Program-made: the position numbers and the translations under genes
Notes under the pieces: generated by a model
What the model was told of the DNA's origin: nothing
Database searches by the model: none
What the model saw: the letters and a program-made list of their open reading frames with translations, nothing else
Shown here: positions 17,956 to 26,484 of the stretch, one piece after another
How the letters are laid out: the number at the start of each line of letters is the position of its first letter
Position numbering within the stretch: the stretch's first letter is position 1
Assembly: GCA_900155415.1 (NCBI GenBank)
Contig: LT700187.1
Location: 62,001-126,000, forward strand
Source: Christensenella massiliensis
GTDB lineage: Bacteria > Bacillota > Clostridia > Christensenellales > Christensenellaceae
Direction: 5' to 3'
DNA length: 64,000 nucleotides

Positions 17956-18298
17956 TCTCTTTTTCCTCCTTTATGTTTTCACTGAAATATGCGTAAAAGT
18001 TCTGCGTCCTGTATGGCCGTATGCCCGGACGCAGGAATTTTACGCAGAGTATATTCCGCAAGACCTTTTCAAAAGGCAGGCCGTCCCGCTCGTACATGGC
18101 GAACAGAAAACACGGCAGCATTAGGGCGATCATAAGGAACATTGCCCCGGTGTTGCCGATAGCTGCGCGGCTGCATAGGTAAACGGGAATCCCAACAGCC
18201 GCCGCGCTTCCAAAACAGATAAGCTGGCGCTTCGTCAAGCCCATGACCAGCTTGTTTTTTACTTTAGATAAATCGTTTGGTACGTTTACATACGCCAA
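17900..18298 (-). CDS. prgI: PrgI family membrane protein (ICE A)
   Basis: A 132-residue VirB3-like subunit with two adjacent membrane segments (ICFGSAAAVGIPVYLC and GAMFLMIALMLPCFLFAMY) and the family motif EKVLRNILCVKFLRPGIRPY. The start is TTG at 18298, placed by AAGGAGGTTTTCGG; it gives MAYVNVPNDL, matching MAYVTVPKDL of the ICE B copy. It overlaps virB4, suggesting stoichiometric coupling. Confidence 0.9.
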   Translation of the reverse strand: MAYVNVPNDLSKVKNKLVMGLTKRQLICFGSAAAVGIPVYLCSRAAIGNTGAMFLMIALMLPCFLFAMYERDGLPFEKVLRNILCVKFLRPGIRPYRTQNFYAYFSENIKEEKEIGTKKHVHRKQAPCRKKG

Positions 18299-18357
18299 TC
18301 CGAAAACCTCCTTGCTTAACTCGATCCAAAATATGTTGGGAGCGTACTTCCTTCCTC

Positions 18358-18378
18358 TTCGGGCCATGTTGGCCCGAA
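18358..18378. repeat. 21-bp dispersed palindrome, copy 7
   Basis: TTCGGGCCAT, central G, TTGGCCCGAA. It lies between the stop of the DUF7007-like gene and the prgI leader. Confidence 0.85.
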
Positions 18379-18386
18379 GTATGCGG

Positions 18387-18770
18387 CTATCTTTCATACT
18401 GTGTCATCCTAATGTCTGCTTTTTCCTGTCCGGCCCGTCGTGCCCGCCAGTAATCCGGGCAGTATTGCCGCAAAGTTGCGTTAATGCTTTCTTCAAAGCC
18501 AGCTTTGTCTTTGATACGGTCTGGGATTTGCCATAACTTTTTATCCAGCAATTCACGCAGCACGATATTTTCATCCGCATCTTCTTCAAAACACAAATAC
18601 CCGTGGTGCCGGAACCCGTACCTGCGGGCGGCGGGAGAAAGCGCGGTCTGCATATCCTTTGCGACCATTGTCCCGCCGTGGCTTGCGGTAGATACCATGA
18701 ACACCCCCGGACAGAGCGCGTCGCAAGCCTGCACCGAGCCCCACGGGGATTGTTCTGGAATTTCAAACAT
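18387..18770 (-). CDS. DUF7007-like ICE protein
   Basis: A 127-residue soluble protein with the pattern MFEIPEQSPWGSVQACDALCPGVFMVSTASHGGTMV, then a YLCFEEDADENIVLRELLD core and a C-terminal YCPDYWRARR. I recall this as the DUF7007 family of mobile elements; the number is from memory. It lies between spoVG and prgI with short gaps, so it is probably cotranscribed. ICE B has an MT-A70 methylase in the equivalent place, so this slot looks variable. Confidence 0.6.
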   Translation of the reverse strand: MFEIPEQSPWGSVQACDALCPGVFMVSTASHGGTMVAKDMQTALSPAARRYGFRHHGYLCFEEDADENIVLRELLDKKLWQIPDRIKDKAGFEESINATLRQYCPDYWRARRAGQEKADIRMTQYER

Positions 18771-18783
18771 TCGTTATCCTCCT

Positions 18784-19377
18784 TTAACGTTCCGCCGTTT
18801 TTTCCTTTGCCGAAGCAGGGTGGGACGCGTTGTGTTCCGCCGCCTGTTTCCCGGCTTTTTCCATCTGATCCGCCATGCGCGGCTTATCTTTCAGCGCCGC
18901 CGCTCTGGCCTGCACGCGTTCCACCGATGCGTGGTATTCCTCGATCACTGCCGCGTTAAACTCCTCCCGGATATCCTTATCCACATAAGCCATGCTGCGG
19001 TAGCCGCCTTTGCCGTCCGGCCTGCTCGGCATCCCGACGAACAACTCGCCGTCTTTGTTTTCTACGATCTTGAAATCGTTTATGGTGATACCGCCGACTG
19101 TGATCCGCGCGAATCCGTACAGGTTGCCCTGCGGCTCTACCGGACGCACGGTGATCTCCATTTTCGGCGGCGTGGCTTTTACCATTTCCATGACGCGCAG
19201 CTTCGCCGCTTCGTCCACACTCACCCCGGCGTATTCCGCAAGTTCCGAAATCGGGGCGTCGAAAAGATAATGCCGTTCCTCTGCAAGTTCCTGATCCGTC
19301 TTTTGGGCAGGTTGCGATGTTTCTTCTTGCGCCTGTTTCTGTTCCATCTCCTGATTTTCCATTGCCTTTTTTGCCAT
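18784..19377 (-). CDS. SpoVG-family protein in the transfer operon
   Basis: A 197-residue protein whose central 85 residues are a SpoVG domain (MEITVRPVEPQGNLYGFARITVGG...INDFKIVENKDGELFVGMPSR...YVDKDIREEFNAAV). Charged extensions lie on both sides: an acidic Gln/Glu-rich N terminus and an Ala/Lys-rich C terminus. Host SpoVG is a small nucleic-acid-binding regulator. This element version is about twice that length and may regulate transfer genes; that is inference. The start at 19377 follows GGAGGAAAAAATC. Confidence 0.8.
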   Translation of the reverse strand: MAKKAMENQEMEQKQAQEETSQPAQKTDQELAEERHYLFDAPISELAEYAGVSVDEAAKLRVMEMVKATPPKMEITVRPVEPQGNLYGFARITVGGITINDFKIVENKDGELFVGMPSRPDGKGGYRSMAYVDKDIREEFNAAVIEEYHASVERVQARAAALKDKPRMADQMEKAGKQAAEHNASHPASAKEKTAER

Positions 19378-19399
19378 GATTTTTTCCTCCGAAATATTT

Positions 19400-20263
19400 T
19401 TAATGTGCTCCAAAAATAGATTTTGCGAGCGTTCCCGTCTTAAACAGCGCGAAGCATAAAAGGATGGTGTACCCCAAAACGCCCCATATCGCGTCAAAGG
19501 CGTTATCGCTCACCGCGATGTTTTTGACGAGTACCGCGTAAATCCCAATACATACCATTATGAGAAAGCCCTGAAAAGCGATTGCCGCAAGCGAACGAAA
19601 ATAGTTCTGCCCGGCCTGCGATGTCTCCCGGTTGGCGACCGTGGCCGCCGGAATGGGCGCAAGGCTCGTGAGCAGATATATTTCTATCATCCGGCCATAG
19701 GCAATGATAAAGATCACTATGTTCAGTATCGGTACCACCAGCTTCACAAAAAGCGACTGGAACCACAGTCCGATGAGCGGGCCAATATCCATTGCCTGTA
19801 ATTTTTCCTCTACATCGAGGATAATATCCGGCGTTATTGCCGTGGAACTGTCGATGACATCAGCCGCTCCCGCTACCGCGTTTTGCGATACGTCAAAGAT
19901 TGCCATAATAATGTTGAATGTGTTTGACAGGATCATCACCGCGACAAACGTCTTGAATATCCACTTGAAAAACATCCATGTGTCGAGGTCGTGCAGATTG
20001 TTCTTTTCAACGATCATTTGTATGAGCTCGTAACACACGATCCCTGTCAATATCACTCCGGCAATGGGAAGTATCACTGTTTCGGATAGCTGCCGTATCA
20101 GCGAGAAAATATCCGCGTCCCATGCGGCGGGAGAAGTCCCCGCCAGCACGGCCACTTCTCCGATCTGGTTGTTCACGTCGGAGAACAGCGTTTCCATGTT
20201 CCACATGATACCGTCGATCAGCACGCCTTTCAGCCATTCGCCGATCCACTCGAAAATGACCAT
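19400..20263 (-). CDS. VirB6/TrbL-like channel membrane protein (ICE A)
   Basis: A 287-residue polytopic membrane protein with several hydrophobic helices (LPIAGVILTGIVCYELIQMIV, FVAVMILSNTFNIIMAIF, ILNIVIFIIAYGRMIEIYLLTSLAPIPAA). It is the CD1112-type VirB6 analogue of Gram-positive ICEs and matches the ICE B copy at 51,597 through most of its length (EWL/DWF start, LAKSIFGAH end). GGGAGGCAGCAATT precedes the ATG. It lies directly after the Maff2 remnant. Confidence 0.9.
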   Translation of the reverse strand: MVIFEWIGEWLKGVLIDGIMWNMETLFSDVNNQIGEVAVLAGTSPAAWDADIFSLIRQLSETVILPIAGVILTGIVCYELIQMIVEKNNLHDLDTWMFFKWIFKTFVAVMILSNTFNIIMAIFDVSQNAVAGAADVIDSSTAITPDIILDVEEKLQAMDIGPLIGLWFQSLFVKLVVPILNIVIFIIAYGRMIEIYLLTSLAPIPAATVANRETSQAGQNYFRSLAAIAFQGFLIMVCIGIYAVLVKNIAVSDNAFDAIWGVLGYTILLCFALFKTGTLAKSIFGAH

Positions 20264-20278
20264 AATTGCTGCCTCCCG

Positions 20279-20371
20279 CTAAAACAGCCCGGACAGCAGC
20301 GGAACCAATGTCGCGCCAAGCAAAATAACGCCGCCTCCGGCCATAAGCTGTTTTACGCCCTGCGATTTTGC
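20279..20371 (-). pseudogene. Truncated Maff2 gene (3' part only)
   Basis: Only the last 30 codons remain: AKSQGVKQLMAGGG, then LLGATLVPLLSGLF and stop. The intact homologue at 51,308 has 71 residues with the same ending. Homology stops abruptly at 20,371, where sequence from a serine-recombinase region begins. The break marks the end of ICE A in this window. Confidence 0.85.
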
Positions 20372-20401
20372 TGATGTGCGATAAAGAAGTAATAGAAGTG
20401 T

Positions 20402-20450
20402 AAAAAATTTTGCCGTTCCTATCCGGCACTTGGCCATTGTGTCGGATAGG
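20402..20450 (-). terminator. Terminator after the truncated recombinase
   Basis: CCTATCCGGCAC and GTGTCGGATAGG form a 12-bp stem with one G-U pair, followed on the minus strand by A/T-rich sequence with six T. Confidence 0.65.
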
Positions 20451-20457
20451 TCGGGCG

Positions 20458-21894
20458 TTAGGCTTCGGGCAAATCAATCTTGCCGACAAAGCTGTAATAA
20501 ATCTCAATGTCCTGCCTGCGGGTGCCGTTCTCGTCATAGCTGCACTCATGCACGACGATTTTATCAATCATTTCCCGCAAGAGGGTGGGGGTAAGTTCCT
20601 CAAAGGCAAGGTGCTTTCGGACGATACCCATAAACTTTTCCGCGTTGACGGTGGCGGCCTGCGACTTGTCCAGTTCGGCCTGCAAAGCGGCGGCGCGGTC
20701 TTTCAGTTCCCGCTGCTCCTGCTCATAGTCTGCCGACAGTTCCATGAAACGCTCGTCGCTGATTTTGCCGTTTACATTGTCCTCATACAGCCGCTTGATA
20801 ATGCGGCTCACTTCGGCAATACGCTCCTGCGCCTGTTCAAGCTGCTTGGTAGCTGCGGCGGTCTTTCTCTTGCCGCCGATCTCGTTCTGCTGGATAAGCA
20901 GCTTCACAAAGCGGCTCTCATGCTTGGCGGCATACTCGGTCACTTGCCGGAGATTGGAGAGGACACCGGCGGTCAACAGGTCGGTGCGGATAAAGTGCGC
21001 CGTACAGTCGCGGGTGCGCTTCTTGTAGCTGCCGCAGATGTAACAGTCCTGCTTGCGGTTCTTGTTCTGATACCGCTGCTGGTACATCACATGGCCGCAG
21101 TCGGCGCAGAACAGCATACCGGAGAACAGCCCCACTTCATCATAGCGGTTCGGGCGTTTGCGCTGCTTGCGTAACTCCTGCACGCGCTCCCATGTTTCCG
21201 TGTCGATAATCGGCTCATGGTGGTTCTCAAAAATGGCCTGCTTCTCCACGGGGTTCTCTACGCTGTGCTTGACCTTGTAAGAGGGCTTCTCCGTCTTGAA
21301 GTTTACCAGACAGCCGGTGTACTCCCGGTTTTCAAGGATATGAACGACGGTGTTCGTCGCCCATTTGCACTCATAGCCGGGGTGGTAGCGGCGGGTGCTG
21401 CCCGTCCTGCGGTATTCCAGCGTCCCCGGCGTGGGGATTTGCTGCTCCGTAAGCATACGGGCAATCTTGGTCGGGCCATTCCCGGCAAGACAAAGCTGGT
21501 ATATCTGCCGGACTACCGGCGCGGTTTCCTCGTCAACGAGATAGTTCTCGTCCTCGTCCATGAGGTAGCCATATACCGGCTTGCTGGTAACAGGCTTTCC
21601 ACTCATGCCTTTTGCTCGTTTTACTGCTTTGATTTTCTTGCTCGTATCTCTCACCAGCCATTCGTTGAACAGATTTCGCAGAGGGGTAAAATCGTTGTCC
21701 ATGCCGCCGTTTGCGCTGTCCACATTGTCGTTGACAGCGATAAAACGCACTCCCTTTTGAGGGAACAGCATTTCCGTGTAAAACCCTACCTGCAAGTAGT
21801 TTCGCCCTAACCGGCTCATGTCCTTGACAATGACCGTACCCACTTTCCCGGCTTCAATGTCTGCAAGCATGGCTTGAAAACCGGGCCTTTGAAA
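20458..21894 (-). pseudogene. Large serine recombinase lacking its catalytic N terminus
   Basis: The protein shows resolvase, recombinase, zinc-ribbon (CADCGHVMYQQRY) and coiled-coil regions, ending YYSFVGKIDLPEA. The similarity starts only at FQRPGFQAMLADIEAGKVG. The preceding 75-80 residues with the catalytic YxRxS serine, present in the intact recombinases at 24,228 and 32,740, are absent. The frame stays open to 21,996 with unrelated residues. It cannot be active. It lies between ICE A and ICE B and is read toward the broken Maff2 gene, so it is probably the remnant of an element involved in that breakage. Confidence 0.85.
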
Positions 21895-21994
21895 TAATGA
21901 GGTGTGATAGCGATAGCGGCAAAAAGCTAATAAAATCAATGGTTTTGCGGACAGCGGATAGACAGGGAATGTGTTAAAAACTGAATACGCACAC

Positions 21995-22040
21995 AAACGG
22001 CGTTACCTTAACCCCTTTGGGGGAGAAAGTAACGCCGTTT
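21995..22040 (+). terminator. Strong hairpin at the left end of ICE B
   Basis: AAACGGCGTTAC and GTAACGCCGTTT form a perfect 12-bp stem followed by seven T, upstream of the first ICE B gene. It may terminate incoming transcription or act as an attenuator. Confidence 0.7.
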
Positions 22041-22073
22041 TTTTATGCCCGCAGGAAAGGAGGTGCAGCCGGA

Positions 22074-22292
22074 ATGTATTTCACAAAGGGCAAGCAGCGG
22101 GCGTTTGAATTGCTCATGCAGCAGAAGCCGGGATTTGACCGCTATCAATCCGGTTGTGCCGGAGATGATGAAGATTGCGGCACTTGCCGTTTCTACCGCC
22201 CCGGGTGGAAATATGAGTTTTGCGTTTTCAAAGAGTGTCCCTATTGCCCCGGCAAAAGGACGCGGAAAACGCACGCCAGCATGGACAAATAG
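22074..22292 (+). CDS. Small Cys-rich protein at ICE B left end
   Basis: A 72-residue protein, MYFTKGKQRAFELLMQQKPGF then a Cys-rich half with CGTCRFYRP and CVFKECPYCPG, suggesting zinc binding. AAAGGAGGTGCAGCCGGA precedes the ATG. It is the first gene after the hairpin and about 130 bp before the replication initiator. Function unknown. Confidence 0.6.
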   Translation: MYFTKGKQRAFELLMQQKPGFDRYQSGCAGDDEDCGTCRFYRPGWKYEFCVFKECPYCPGKRTRKTHASMDK

Positions 22293-22420
22293 ACGGGCAA
22301 AAGCCCTTGTGCCATGCGGCTTTGCAGACGCGAAAACGGCAAAGGGCATATTGCAATACCAAAACAGCCGAAAACGGCTTTCTAATTGTCCACGCATACC
22401 AAGAGAGGAAGTGAGGAAAT

Positions 22421-23365
22421 ATGGCAGTTTTCAGAGTGGAGCGAAATACGGGATATACCGTTATGAGCAACCACCACTTGCGAAACAAGGAATTGTCCTT
22501 AAAGGCAAAGGGCTTGTTGTCGCAAATGCTTTCGCTGCCCGAAGATTGGGATTATACCCTTGCGGGCTTATCCCATATCAACCGGGAGAAGATCGACGCA
22601 ATCCGCGAAGCGGTAAAGGAACTCGAAAAAGCCGGATATATCGTGCGCAGCCGGGAGCGCGACGAAAAGGGACGCTTGCGGGGCGCAGATTACGTCATAT
22701 ACGAGCAGCCGCAGCCGCGAGAGCCGGAAGCAGCTACCAGCGGCGGACAGCCGCCTATATTGGATTTACCTACATTGGAAAATCCAACATTGGATAATCC
22801 AACGTTGGAAAAACCTACGCAGGAAAAACCTACGTTGGAAAATCCAACGCAATTAAATAAAGATATATTAAGTAAAGAACAATCAATTACTGATTTATCA
22901 AGTACCGATTCCATTCCTTTCCATTCCCTAAACCCCTTGCCCTTTGCGCATGGCGAAGCGGCTACGCCGCCGGAAAGGAAAAGAACGGAAGCGAAAAGCA
23001 ATAGCGCAGTAGAGATTTACAGGGAGATTATCAAGGACAATATCGAATACGACCATCTCATTCAAAACTGCAAAATTGACAAAGACCGTTTGGACGAGAT
23101 TGTTGACCTTATGCTGGAAACCGTCTGCACAGCCCGAAAGACAATCCGTATTGCCGGGGACGACTACCCCGCCGAATTGGTGAAATCCAAGTTTTTGAAG
23201 CTGAACAGCAGCCATATTGAGTTTGTTTTGGATTGCATGAGGGAGAACACAACCAAAGTGCGCAACATCAAGCAGTATCTAAAAGCGGTGCTGTTCAACG
23301 CGCCGAGTACCATTGACAGCTACTATACCGCCCTTGTCAATCACGACTTATACGGCGGCGAATGA
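22421..23365 (+). CDS. Replication initiator (RepA/DUF6017-like) of ICE B
   Basis: A 314-residue protein. The N terminus (AVFRVERNTGYTVMSNHHLRNKELSLKAKGLLSQMLSLPEDWDYTLAGL...REAVKELEKAGYIVRSRERDEKGR) is the winged-helix replication initiator domain common in Tn1549-like elements. A middle low-complexity stretch repeats PTLEN-type pentapeptides. The C-terminal part (EIYREIIKDNIEYDHLI...LMLETVC...IKQYLKAVLFNAPSTI) matches the DUF6017 pattern. It would start autonomous replication of the excised circle. GAGGAAGTGAGGAAAT precedes the ATG; pcfB and virD4 follow. Confidence 0.85.
   Translation: MAVFRVERNTGYTVMSNHHLRNKELSLKAKGLLSQMLSLPEDWDYTLAGLSHINREKIDAIREAVKELEKAGYIVRSRERDEKGRLRGADYVIYEQPQPREPEAATSGGQPPILDLPTLENPTLDNPTLEKPTQEKPTLENPTQLNKDILSKEQSITDLSSTDSIPFHSLNPLPFAHGEAATPPERKRTEAKSNSAVEIYREIIKDNIEYDHLIQNCKIDKDRLDEIVDLMLETVCTARKTIRIAGDDYPAELVKSKFLKLNSSHIEFVLDCMRENTTKVRNIKQYLKAVLFNAPSTIDSYYTALVNHDLYGGE
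22754..22858 (+). repeat. Seven 15-bp iteron-like repeats inside the initiator gene
   Basis: Seven contiguous units of the type CCWACRTTGGAAAAT, several containing the palindrome CCAACGTTGG. They encode five-residue repeats such as PTLEN and PTLDN. Iterons within or beside an initiator gene are common replication origins; this role is inferred. Confidence 0.75.
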
Positions 23366-23401
23366 GCATAGCCGCACTTTACCGGGAAAGGAGTTGATAC
23401 C

Positions 23402-23875
23402 TTGCAGGAGGAAGTAACCCAAAAAACGATTGCCCTATACGTCAAAGTGGGAAAAGGCGCGGCGCGGCTTACCGAACAGGCGTTACAGAAAGCAATCCAA
23501 AAGTTTTTGGAGCAGAAAAGCAAACCCGCGCATGGGAAACAGACCATGCGGCAGCTTATGAAGCAGAACGCGGGTGTTTCCAACATCGAGATCACCGACA
23601 GCAATATTAAAGCCTTTGAGAGTACGGCGAAGAAATACAACATAGATTTTTCGCTAAAAAAGGTTAAGGGCGAGCAGACCCGTTACCTTGTGTTTTTCAA
23701 AGGCCGGGACGCGGACGTTATGACCGCAGCGTTTCAAGAGTTTTCCGCAAAGAAGCTGAACCGGGAGAAAAAGCCCTCTATCCGCAAAGCCCTTGCCGCT
23801 GCAAAGGACAAGGCGAAGCAGCTTAACGCCGCCCGCGACAAGGTAAAGAAAATGGACAGGGGGCGCGAGATATGA
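23402..23875 (+). CDS. PcfB/DUF3801 family protein
   Basis: A 157-residue protein beginning (TTG)QEEVTQKTIALYVKVGKGAARLTEQALQKAI with the core VKGEQTRYLVFFKGRDADVMTAAFQEF and a Lys-rich tail. PcfB of pCF10 helps bring the processed DNA to the VirD4 coupling protein. The TTG start follows GGAGTTGATACC. Its stop overlaps the virD4 start by 4 bp, as expected for a partner of VirD4. Confidence 0.85.
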   Translation: MQEEVTQKTIALYVKVGKGAARLTEQALQKAIQKFLEQKSKPAHGKQTMRQLMKQNAGVSNIEITDSNIKAFESTAKKYNIDFSLKKVKGEQTRYLVFFKGRDADVMTAAFQEFSAKKLNREKKPSIRKALAAAKDKAKQLNAARDKVKKMDRGREI

Positions 23876-24171
23876 AGCAGATCAACTACAAAAAGCTGAT
23901 ACTTCCGAATATCCCCTATGTGTTCTTTGTCTATCTCTTTGATAAAGTCGGACAGGCGGTGCGGCTTGCCCCCGGCGCGGATATTTCTGCAAAGATACTG
24001 AATATCACACAAGGATTTTCCGCAGCCTTTGAAAACGCCTTGCCGAGCGTTTACCCGTTGGATTTGCTTGTCGGCATTGTCGGTGCGGTGATTATCCGCT
24101 TGATAGTCTATGTCAAAGGGAAAAACGCGAAGAAATACCGCAAGGGCGCGGAGTACGGCTCTGCCCGATGG
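23872..24171 (+). pseudogene. virD4: virD4 coupling-protein gene, segment 1 of 3
   Basis: The first 100 codons of the VirD4/TraG coupling ATPase: two membrane helices (LPNIPYVFFVYLFDKVGQAV and LDLLVGIVGAVIIRLIVYV) and YRKGAEYGSARW. The gene is broken after TGG by element E1, which adds only SA and a stop. The frame resumes at 31,992 (GNAEDIKPYIDPDFQNN). Joining all three segments restores 593 codons. Confidence 0.9.
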
Positions 24172-24227
24172 AGTGCATAATTTTAAGTGTAAAGGAAGCC
24201 TATATGGACGCACAGGAGGTTATGCAC

Positions 24228-26078
24228 ATGACTGATTATAGTAAAATTACAGCCCTTTACTCCCGCCTTTCCGTGGGCGACGAGGACAGGGACGGCGGTG
24301 AGAGTAACTCGATACAGAACCAAAAAATCTTTTTGGAGAACTACGCCAGAGGGCAGCACTTAACCAATATCCGGCACTACATTGACGATGACGAAAGCGG
24401 CAGATTTTTTGACCGTTCTGCCTACTCCCGCATGATGGACGATGTAGAGAACGGGAAAATCGGTGTCTGCATTATGAAAGACCTGACACGCTGGGGGCGT
24501 GACTATCTCCAAGTCGGCAATGCGATGGAGATATTCAGACGGAACAATGTGCGCTTTATCGCAGTCAACAACGGGATAGACAGCGAAAAGCCCGATACAT
24601 TGGAGTTTGCGCCCTTTATCAACATCATGTCGGAGTGGTACGCAAAGGACATCAGCAAGAAAGTAAAGACCGGCATTAAGACGAAGGGCATGAGTGGAAA
24701 GCCGATTGCCACCGAAGCCCCCTATGGCTATGTCAAATCCCCGGACAACAAGGATTTTTGGATTATCGACGAGGAAGCCGCCGGAGTTGTTCGTTTGATT
24801 TTTCGCCTGTTTCTGGACGGAAAAAACCGAAACCAAATTGCCGTATATCTCACGCAGGCGCAAATCCCAACGCCCACATTCTACATGAAAGAGCGCGGGC
24901 GGGGAACCTGTAAAAACAGGGCGCTCAATGAGGCCAACCGCTATAAGTGGAACAAAGCCACCCTGACCCATATCCTCACACGGCAGGAGTATTGCGGTGA
25001 TGTTGTCAACTTCAAGACCACAAAGCACTTCCGCGACAAGCGGAACCACTATGTAGACCGGAGCCAATGGCAGATAACCGAAAATGTGCATGAGCCGATT
25101 ATTGACCGCACCGACTTTGAAACCGTACAGCGGATTTTGGAAAATGCGCCCGTCAAACGCCCCAACGGGGACGGGGAAATCCACCCTTTGTCGGGCTTGC
25201 TTTTCTGTAAGGATTGCGGTGCGAAAATGCACATTCGCATAGATTATCGGAATGGCGGCAAGCGTCATGTTGCCTATTGCAGCGAGTACCACAAGGGAAA
25301 AGCCAAAAACCCCAAATGCAATTCCCCGCACATCATTGACGCGGATTTGCTCATGCAGACCATCGCGGAAGTGCTGAAGAAAATCGAGGACTATTCTATC
25401 AGCAACTGGGCGGAATTTGAAGCCTTAGTGAAAAAGAACCTTGCCATGCAGCAGACCGACAAGACCAAGAAACAGCAGAAGCGTATCCCGCAAATCACGA
25501 CGCGCCTTGAACAGATTGACAAGGTGCTGAACAAGCTCTATGAGGACAACGCCCTCGGCACGATCCCGCAAGACCGCTATGAGCAAATGTCGCAGAAGTA
25601 TTCAGAAGAATACTATGCGCTGAAAGCGGAGCTTGCCGAGCTGCAAGAGCAGCTATCCGCTTTTGAGAACGCGGGCGGACGGGCGCAGAAGTTTTTGAAG
25701 CTGACGGAACGCTACGCTGCCTTTACCGACCTGACCCCCGCCATTCTCAACGAGTTTATCAGCCGGATTGAAGTGCATGAGCGCGACAAGAAAAGGGCAA
25801 AACAAGCCATTCAGCACATCGGGATATATTTCAACTATATCGGCAAATTTGAGAACGAAGTGACACAGCTTACAGAGCCAACGGAGCAGGAAATCCGGCA
25901 AATGCGGGAGAAAATCGAGGAAGCCCAAAAGGAAAAGAGCCGCGCCTACCACCGGCAGTATTCAAGGGAGTACCGGGCGCGTAACCTTGAAAAGCGACGG
26001 GAGTATGACCGCATGAAAGCACGGGAATACCGGGCAAAGAAAAAGGCACAGGAAGCCGCCGCAGCACCCGCACAGTAA
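24228..26078 (+). CDS. Large serine recombinase of E1
   Basis: A 616-residue site-specific recombinase that would excise and insert E1. Catalytic Ser15 lies in LYSRLS, followed by ESNSIQNQK, then IMKDLTRWGRDYLQVG of the resolvase core. A recombinase domain (GMSGKPIATEAPYGYV), a zinc ribbon (CKDCGAKMH...CSEYHKG) and a coiled coil follow, with a highly basic C-terminal tail. The ATG at 24228 follows CAGGAGGTTATGCAC. It lies 57 bp from the left attachment site, as in E2. Confidence 0.93.
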   Translation: MTDYSKITALYSRLSVGDEDRDGGESNSIQNQKIFLENYARGQHLTNIRHYIDDDESGRFFDRSAYSRMMDDVENGKIGVCIMKDLTRWGRDYLQVGNAMEIFRRNNVRFIAVNNGIDSEKPDTLEFAPFINIMSEWYAKDISKKVKTGIKTKGMSGKPIATEAPYGYVKSPDNKDFWIIDEEAAGVVRLIFRLFLDGKNRNQIAVYLTQAQIPTPTFYMKERGRGTCKNRALNEANRYKWNKATLTHILTRQEYCGDVVNFKTTKHFRDKRNHYVDRSQWQITENVHEPIIDRTDFETVQRILENAPVKRPNGDGEIHPLSGLLFCKDCGAKMHIRIDYRNGGKRHVAYCSEYHKGKAKNPKCNSPHIIDADLLMQTIAEVLKKIEDYSISNWAEFEALVKKNLAMQQTDKTKKQQKRIPQITTRLEQIDKVLNKLYEDNALGTIPQDRYEQMSQKYSEEYYALKAELAELQEQLSAFENAGGRAQKFLKLTERYAAFTDLTPAILNEFISRIEVHERDKKRAKQAIQHIGIYFNYIGKFENEVTQLTEPTEQEIRQMREKIEEAQKEKSRAYHRQYSREYRARNLEKRREYDRMKAREYRAKKKAQEAAAAPAQ

Positions 26079-26096
26079 AACCGAATACTGACAACC

Positions 26097-26133
26097 AAGA
26101 GGGATTTTCCGGGCTACGGGAAATCCCTCTTTT
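26097..26133 (+). terminator. Terminator after E1 recombinase
   Basis: AAGAGGGATTT and AAATCCCTCTT pair perfectly, followed by T residues. Confidence 0.75.
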
Positions 26134-26156
26134 GCACCCAGAGAAAGGAGCCGCCT

Positions 26157-26351
26157 ATGGCAGAACAGAACGGGACACCTCAATCCCCCGACAGTGTTAT
26201 CACGACACAGAGGGACGGACAGACCATCGTTGCGGAGTTGTTTTTCAACCACAGCGGCACAGAAACATTCCGCGACAAGCTGCTCAAAGTGATACTTGCC
26301 GACAGCTTGCAGGACGGTCAAGAGCCGGAAAAAACGAAAATCACGCGATAG
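26157..26351 (+). CDS. TnpW-like small transposon protein (E1)
   Basis: A 64-residue protein with the TnpW pattern VAELFFNHSGTETFRDKLLKVILAD, resembling YKVRVHFSNTSTETMSDKIKRML at 49,680 in E2. AAAGGAGCCGCCT precedes the ATG. These proteins accompany serine-recombinase elements in Clostridia; their role is not known. Flanked by terminators. Confidence 0.7.
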   Translation: MAEQNGTPQSPDSVITTQRDGQTIVAELFFNHSGTETFRDKLLKVILADSLQDGQEPEKTKITR

Positions 26352-26392
26352 GAACCGCCCGGACGAAGAATGGTTCGCCGGGGCGGTTTCTA
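26351..26392 (+). terminator. Terminator after TnpW gene
   Basis: AACCGCCC and GGGCGGTT with an inner CGAA/TTCG stem, followed by a short T-rich stretch. Confidence 0.65.
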
Positions 26393-26484
26393 TTTGAAAA
26401 TCCCCATTTTCCCCAAGTCAAGAGCCGGAGAAAACACCCGAAAAATGCCCCTATTGCGTAACAGGGGCGCAGAAAGGAGAGTTT

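Noticed and set aside
20458..21996. Complete 512-residue recombinase
   Set aside because: The first 34 residues have no recombinase similarity and the catalytic serine region is absent, so it is listed as truncated.
22754..22858. CRISPR-like array
   Set aside because: Repeats are contiguous 15-bp units without spacers and are translated; no cas genes occur.
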